Shown here in pieces: positions 63,986 to 64,000 of a stretch of DNA of 64,000 nucleotides. A program made the translations under genes and the position numbers. Within the stretch, counting starts at the first letter, position 1. Every line of letters begins with the position of its first letter. Source of the DNA: Venatoribacter cucullus (GTDB taxonomy: Bacteria; Pseudomonadota; Gammaproteobacteria; Pseudomonadales; Oceanobacteraceae); assembly GCF_016132445.1 (NCBI RefSeq), contig NZ_CP046056.1, positions 1,550,001-1,614,000 of the forward strand, read 5' to 3'. The notes under the pieces were generated by a model. That model ran no database searches and was not told where the DNA came from. It worked only from the letters and a program-made list of their open reading frames with translations.

Positions 63986-64000
63986 GGTGTTCCTGGGAAA

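Overview
The window looks like about 64 kb of a marine gammaproteobacterial chromosome, probably from the Oceanospirillales (Thalassolituus/Oceanobacter-like). This is an inference from gene content and protein similarity recalled from memory: FabY-type ketosynthase, MtfA, RlmF, a FbpABC-type iron importer, PdxB, AcnA and AcnB. Most of the sequence is moderately GC-rich and densely coded.

Region by region. (1) 1-9.2 kb: the 3' part of an NhaP2-like K+/H+ antiporter, a PAS-GGEEF diguanylate cyclase, a duplicated tRNA-Glu/tRNA-Gly array on the minus strand, a hybrid sensor protein with a degenerate kinase core, a small peroxide/repair group (MarR/OhrR-like regulator, glutathione peroxidase, MsrB) and the transaminase AlaA. 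(2) 9.3-16.3 kb: a ferric-iron ABC importer (three genes), pdxB and a molybdopterin oxidoreductase. (3) 16.6-28.5 kb: three aconitase genes in the same direction (a divergent AcnB-type, AcnA, canonical AcnB). Between the first two lies an AT-rich island of about 2.7 kb carrying an orphan DnaA-domain-III-like ATPase, an unknown protein and a UDG-fold-like protein. (4) 28.6-53 kb: housekeeping genes (acyltransferase, aspS, an HU protein with a histone-H1-like tail, gloB, HIT, FemAB-like, rimO, rsuA, trpB2, lon, isochorismatase-like, Dyp peroxidase, rlmF, GlxA-type regulator, mtfA, fabY). It also holds decay scars: two head-to-head 5'-truncated genes with a frameshift, and an SDR stump. A 765-bp inverted-repeat, hairpin-dense element fills the gap between rsuA and trpB2. 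(5) 52.8-64 kb: a defence region with a HicAB pair whose toxin has a nonsense codon, then one minus-strand operon hsdM-hsdS-darT-like-darT-darG-hsdR-ygjP-like.

How it works together. The end of the window reads as a compound defence operon. A type I restriction-modification system has a toxin-antitoxin module inserted between hsdS and hsdR. The module holds two DarT-family ADP-ribosyltransferases and one DarG macrodomain antitoxin. Genes are joined by ATGA, TGATG and TAATG overlaps or gaps under 10 nt, except for a 160-nt gap before hsdR that contains a 24-bp direct repeat. The double-toxin DarT-DarT-DarG module nested in type I RM, and the DnaA-like ATPase island among the aconitases, are the best candidates for something not well described.

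Limits: all functional calls come from reading translated motifs and remembered family features. No database search, RNA folding or expression data were available.
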